64,000 nt of DNA from Sphingomonas sp. Leaf20 (GTDB lineage Bacteria > Pseudomonadota > Alphaproteobacteria > Sphingomonadales > Sphingomonadaceae), in NCBI RefSeq assembly GCF_001421535.1, contig NZ_LMKN01000001.1, positions 62,001 to 126,000 of the forward strand, read 5' to 3'. The notes under the pieces are model-generated. The model did not search any database and was not told the origin of the DNA. It saw nothing but the letters and a program-made list of their open reading frames with translations. A program made the translations under genes and the position numbers. Positions 61,078 to 64,000 of the stretch are shown here, piece after piece; position 1 is the first letter of the stretch; every line of letters starts with the position of its first letter.

Positions 61078-61734
61078 TCAGTAGGCACGCGCGTGGACCG
61101 ACGCGACGGCGCCTGCCCGGCTGTGCACGCCCAGCGCCTTGAACAGGCCGCTCAGATGCACCTTGATCGTCCCCTCCGCGAGGTTGAGCCGGTGCGCGAT
61201 GTCCTTGTTCGATGCCCCCTCGGCGAGCAGGTGCAGGACCTGCTCCTGCCGCCGCGTGAGCGCACCAGCACGCCGGTCGTCGGCGTGCTCGGGGATCGCC
61301 AGGTCGGCGACGCTGTCCGGCAGGTAGACATGACCCGCGGCGACCATCCGCACCGCCTTCGCGATCACATCCATGGGCATCGATTCGAGGACATAGGCGT
61401 GCGCGCCGGCACTGATCAGCGCGAGGATCTTCATCCGCTCCTGCCCTTGTCCGACGAACACGATCCGCAGGCGGGGATAGGCAAGCCGCAGGTTTCGCAC
61501 CGTGGTGTGACACTGGCCGTTGATGACGTCGGTGTGGATGATGATGAGGTTGGTCGTCTGCCGATGCACCAGATAAGACTGTGCAACACACCAGCTGGAT
61601 GCTTCCAGAACGGTCGCTATGCAAAGTTCGCGTCGCAACAAGTTGGATATTCCGAACCGGAATATCTCTGATCCACTTGCCACAACCGTGCACGAAGTAT
61701 TGACTACATGCTCAATAACAGCGTCGTTTCTCAT
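61078..61734 (-). CDS. NarL/FixJ-type LuxR-HTH regulator with degenerate receiver
   Basis: This 218-aa protein has a NarL-like receiver (about residues 15-130) and a C-terminal LuxR HTH (about 155-210: LTRRQEQVLHLLAEGASNKDIAHRLNLAEGTIKVHLSGLFKALG). The receiver keeps an Asp in IIIHTDVING at the acceptor region, but the usual acidic pair near the N-terminus reads ASGSE and the conserved Lys-Pro reads ESMP. Phosphorylation-independent control is therefore likely. It precedes the oxidase operon on the same strand and is divergent from the FixL-like kinase gene. AT content rises at its 5' end. Confidence 0.85.
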   Translation of the reverse strand: MRNDAVIEHVVNTSCTVVASGSEIFRFGISNLLRRELCIATVLEASSWCVAQSYLVHRQTTNLIIIHTDVINGQCHTTVRNLRLAYPRLRIVFVGQGQERMKILALISAGAHAYVLESMPMDVIAKAVRMVAAGHVYLPDSVADLAIPEHADDRRAGALTRRQEQVLHLLAEGASNKDIAHRLNLAEGTIKVHLSGLFKALGVHSRAGAVASVHARAY

Positions 61735-62121
61735 GGTGCCCCCATGCGACTATAAGTTCATCAAATTATCGGGGTGATAACTCCAACTATCGTCGGGTCA
61801 GACGGTGCGGCAGCGTGATAATACGAGCAACTCCGTAGGATTACCCATCTGTCCCATTGTGTTACAGTCGATGACCGCGTGACGCGACGCGTTTCGGATA
61901 CGCGATGGCGCGGAACCAACGATTGCGCCGGGATCCCCTCGTCACCGGCGCGCAGCGGGTGCGTTCCGGATCGATCCCGACTCCGTCAACGCGGCTGCGC
62001 CAGCCTCCGTATCTTTACGGATATACGCGGCTGACCGTTCAGCTAAGCTTAAGTAATTCCTTCTGTACGCGCACAGCCGGCATCTCGACCGGTGCAGATG
62101 AAATTGGGGGAGAGGGCTGCC
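61735..62121. other. Divergent intergenic region between regulator and kinase genes
   Basis: These 387 nt separate the NarL-type gene (minus) from the FixL-like kinase (plus) and should contain both promoters. The left 120 nt are AT-rich. A weak repeat of TACGGATATACGCG character lies near 62017-62030. No ORF with coding character is seen. The stretch GGGGGAGAGG just before 62122 is the kinase ribosome binding site. Confidence 0.45.
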
Positions 62122-63555
62122 GTGCAGCGACTATGGGCGAAGGTCGATCAGCAAGCGCCGTCGACGGAATGGCCTCGCAGGCTGGCCCATGGCGTCGCGC
62201 TCGGCGGTGCCGCGCTGTTTCTGACGACGATCAGCCGGCACCTGATCGGCGTCGACCTGCCCTTTGCCTTTGCGCTGGTCGCGGTCGCGCTGGCGGCTGC
62301 GTGGGGCGGGGCGCTGACCGCGGTCGCAGTCGTCGTCACCGCAATCCCCGCGGCGGTCATGCTCAACCCCGACCATCCGTTCGTGACACCGGTCAATATC
62401 GTGGTCGTCATCGTCTTTTCGCTTATCCTGGCGCTGTTCGGCGGACACACGACCGCGTTGCGCAAGCGCGCCGACGTCGAGGCCAGCCGGTCGCGCCGGC
62501 GCGAAGACTATCTCCAGTCGATCTTCGGGACCACGCCCGCGGCGATGCTGATCGCCGATGCCGCCGACAACATCCTCGCGATCAACACGAGTGCGCGCGA
62601 CATATTCGGGATCGGGGACGAGGACGTCGAACGCCTGACGCTGGCGACGCTGTTGCCGGGCTGGTCCAATGCCGACGTCGATCCCTGCTGCGTGCAAAGG
62701 GCCGACGGAAAGCGGTTGACGCTGTCGGTCTCGAGCGTCGCTTTGCCGCCCGCGACGGACGACCTGCGCACGATCTACATCCGCGACGAGACCGACCGGA
62801 TCGCCGCCGCCGAAGCGCTTGCGCTGCTGCAGGCGGAGCTCCACCAGCTCGCGCGCGCGACCGCGCTTGGACAGCTCGGCTCGGCGATCGCGCATGAAGT
62901 GAACCAGCCGCTCGCCGCGGCTGCCAATTACGCCAAGATCGCGCAGGTCGCGGCGTCGCGCGGCCCGATGACCGCAGAGGTCGGCGACGCGCTCGACTCC
63001 GCGCTGCAACAGATATTCCGTGCCGCCGACGTGCTGAAGGGCCTGCGCCGGTTCGTCCAGCGCGGCCCGTTGCAGGCGGAATGGGTCGATGCACGGCAGA
63101 TCATCACGGAGGGGGCAAAGCTCGGCGCCTTTGCGGTGCGCCAGGCGGGCGCCGAACTGACGGTGACGATCGACGACGACATCGGCGAGGTGTTCATCGA
63201 CGCGACGCAGATCCAGCAGGTCCTGCTCAATCTCATCGCGAATGCCGCCGACGCTGTTGCCGACAGCGCGACGCGCACGATCACGCTACGCGCGTTTCCC
63301 GGCCCGGAGGAACGCTGCACGATCACCGTGTCCGATACCGGCCCGGGCCTCGCCGCGGAGATCGAGAGCGCTCTCTTCACCCCCTTCCAGACGACCAAGC
63401 GCAACGGCCTCGGTGTCGGCCTCGCGATCTCTAGGACGATCGTCGAGGCTCATGACGGGCGGATCACGGGCGCCTCGAACCCGCGGGGCGGCGCCAGCTT
63501 CTCGTTCACGCTGCCACGCCGGTCCTGTCGCGAGGAGCTGGCGGGTGCCGCATGA
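62122..63555 (+). CDS. FixL-like membrane PAS sensor histidine kinase
   Basis: This 477-aa kinase has four hydrophobic segments in the first 110 or so residues (LGGAALFLTTI, FAFALVAVALAAAWGG, AVAVVVTAIPAAVML, VVIVFSLILALFGG). A PAS domain (about 130-245) follows, with DYLQSIFGTTPAAMLIADAADNILAIN. HisKA has AIAHEVNQPLAAAANYAKIAQ (phospho-His about residue 258) and HATPase has NLIANAADAV, DTGPGL and GLGVGLAIS. The PAS region lacks an obvious heme His. I take GTG 62122 because GGGGGAGAGG lies 6 nt upstream; 62092 and 62098 are alternatives. It overlaps the response regulator by 11 nt. Confidence 0.9.
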   Translation: MQRLWAKVDQQAPSTEWPRRLAHGVALGGAALFLTTISRHLIGVDLPFAFALVAVALAAAWGGALTAVAVVVTAIPAAVMLNPDHPFVTPVNIVVVIVFSLILALFGGHTTALRKRADVEASRSRRREDYLQSIFGTTPAAMLIADAADNILAINTSARDIFGIGDEDVERLTLATLLPGWSNADVDPCCVQRADGKRLTLSVSSVALPPATDDLRTIYIRDETDRIAAAEALALLQAELHQLARATALGQLGSAIAHEVNQPLAAAANYAKIAQVAASRGPMTAEVGDALDSALQQIFRAADVLKGLRRFVQRGPLQAEWVDARQIITEGAKLGAFAVRQAGAELTVTIDDDIGEVFIDATQIQQVLLNLIANAADAVADSATRTITLRAFPGPEERCTITVSDTGPGLAAEIESALFTPFQTTKRNGLGVGLAISRTIVEAHDGRITGASNPRGGASFSFTLPRRSCREELAGAA

Positions 63556-64000
63556 CGGGATCATCTACGTCATCGACGACGAACCCGAGATGCGGCGGTC
63601 GCTCGAAATGCTGTTCGCCGTCGAAGGCCTCGAGAGCCGGTCGTTCGCGAGCGCCGAGGCGTTCCTCGACGCGCTCCAAGGCTTGCCGAAGGGCATCGTC
63701 CTCGGCGACATTTCGCTCGGCGGCATGAGCGGGTTCGAGCTTCTGCTGGCCCTGCCGTCGCTCGGCCGGTCCGATCCCGTCATCCTCATCACGGGGAACG
63801 GCGACATCCCGCTCGCGGTGGCGGCGATCAAGGCGGGCGCCGCCGATTTCCTCGAAAAGCCGTTCGAACCGCACGAGCTTCTGCACGCGTTGAAGCAGGT
63901 CCGCCAGCGCATATCCTCCTCGACCGACATCGAGAAATGCCTCGCCTCGCTATCGCGGCGCGAACGCCAGGTGCTGCGGCATATCGTCGAGGGCATGACC
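63545..64000 (+). CDS. FixJ-family response regulator (3' end outside window)
   Basis: At least 152 residues lie inside the window. The receiver starts VIDDEPEMRRSLEMLF (acidic pair), has phospho-Asp in IVLGDISLGGMSGFELL (about residue 56), Thr in LITGNGDIPLAV and the conserved Lys in FLEKPFEPHEL. A LuxR-type HTH begins at LASLSRRERQVLRHIVEGMT, where the window ends. The GTG at 63545 has GAGGAG 6 nt upstream. It is the cognate partner of the kinase at 62122. Confidence 0.9.
   Translation, partial: MPHDGIIYVIDDEPEMRRSLEMLFAVEGLESRSFASAEAFLDALQGLPKGIVLGDISLGGMSGFELLLALPSLGRSDPVILITGNGDIPLAVAAIKAGAADFLEKPFEPHELLHALKQVRQRISSSTDIEKCLASLSRRERQVLRHIVEGMT

Noticed and set aside
62092..62121. Upstream starts for the FixL-like kinase
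   Set aside because: The GTG at 62092 and ATG at 62098 lack a Shine-Dalgarno, whereas 62122 has GGGGGAGAGG at the right distance. Kept only as alternatives.
1..64000. tRNA, rRNA and tmRNA genes
   Set aside because: No cloverleaf with CCA-adjacent acceptor stem or rRNA-like conserved stretch was recognised by eye; a tRNAscan or Infernal run would settle this.

Overview
The window is GC-rich, tightly packed alphaproteobacterial DNA. It looks like a sphingomonad (Sphingomonas or a close relative): there are several large TonB-dependent receptors, a MucR-type regulator, REP-like palindromes with a CCCGCGAAGG core, and a chromosomal rpmH-rnpA-yidD-yidC-engB-GST-dapE order. This assignment rests on gene content and family resemblance only. 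No rRNA or tRNA gene and no CRISPR array was recognised.

Region 1 (1-8656) looks accessory. It holds two tiny membrane proteins preceded by related sequence, a DUF6894-like protein, a LysR/DsbA-like/metallo-hydrolase-like group, a divergent esterase/LysR pair, a zinc-ligand-less MucR homologue, and an AT-richer end with a serine resolvase, a possible res site, a TniQ-like protein and a resolvase-type HTH remnant. It ends inside comM (yifB), which is cut after the GGG of its ATPase domain at a TGTACA junction, so a Tn7/Tn5053-like element probably inserted there.

Region 2 (9618-17285) is core housekeeping: rpmH with rnpA in an overlapping frame, yidD, yidC, engB, a glutathione transferase, dapE, a secreted amidohydrolase and an alpha/beta hydrolase. 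Region 3 (17328-26276) has a CitM-type carboxylate transporter, a porin and an orphan solute-binding protein divergent from a TctDE-like two-component system, then a second two-component system followed by a four-EF-hand secreted protein. Region 4 (26651-31607) is a complete EmrAB-OMF efflux operon divergent from a TetR gene, with two CCGTAC-N6-GTACGG operators between them. Region 5 (31702-39386) is mixed: a PRC-barrel membrane protein, an SDR, a fused double alpha/beta hydrolase with an internal membrane segment, a GFA protein, a YqiJ/flotillin pair and two gene remnants.

Region 6 (39434-57464, all on the minus strand) has two probable operons. One joins a TonB receptor, a PI-PLC-like enzyme and a histidine acid phosphatase through 4-nt overlaps, suggesting inositol-phosphate scavenging. 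The other encodes a 2424-residue animal-type heme peroxidase with RTX repeats, its own type I secretion ATPase and adaptor, and another TonB receptor. Region 7 (57927-64000) encodes a split pair of multicopper-oxidase-like proteins with a SCO-type copper protein. Upstream lie an atypical NarL-type regulator and, divergently, a FixLJ-like two-component system whose response regulator runs off the window.

The strongest candidates for something new are the secreted peroxidase operon, the split multicopper oxidase-SCO operon with a Tat signal on only one subunit, the rnpA frame that spans all of rpmH, and the inserted element in comM.
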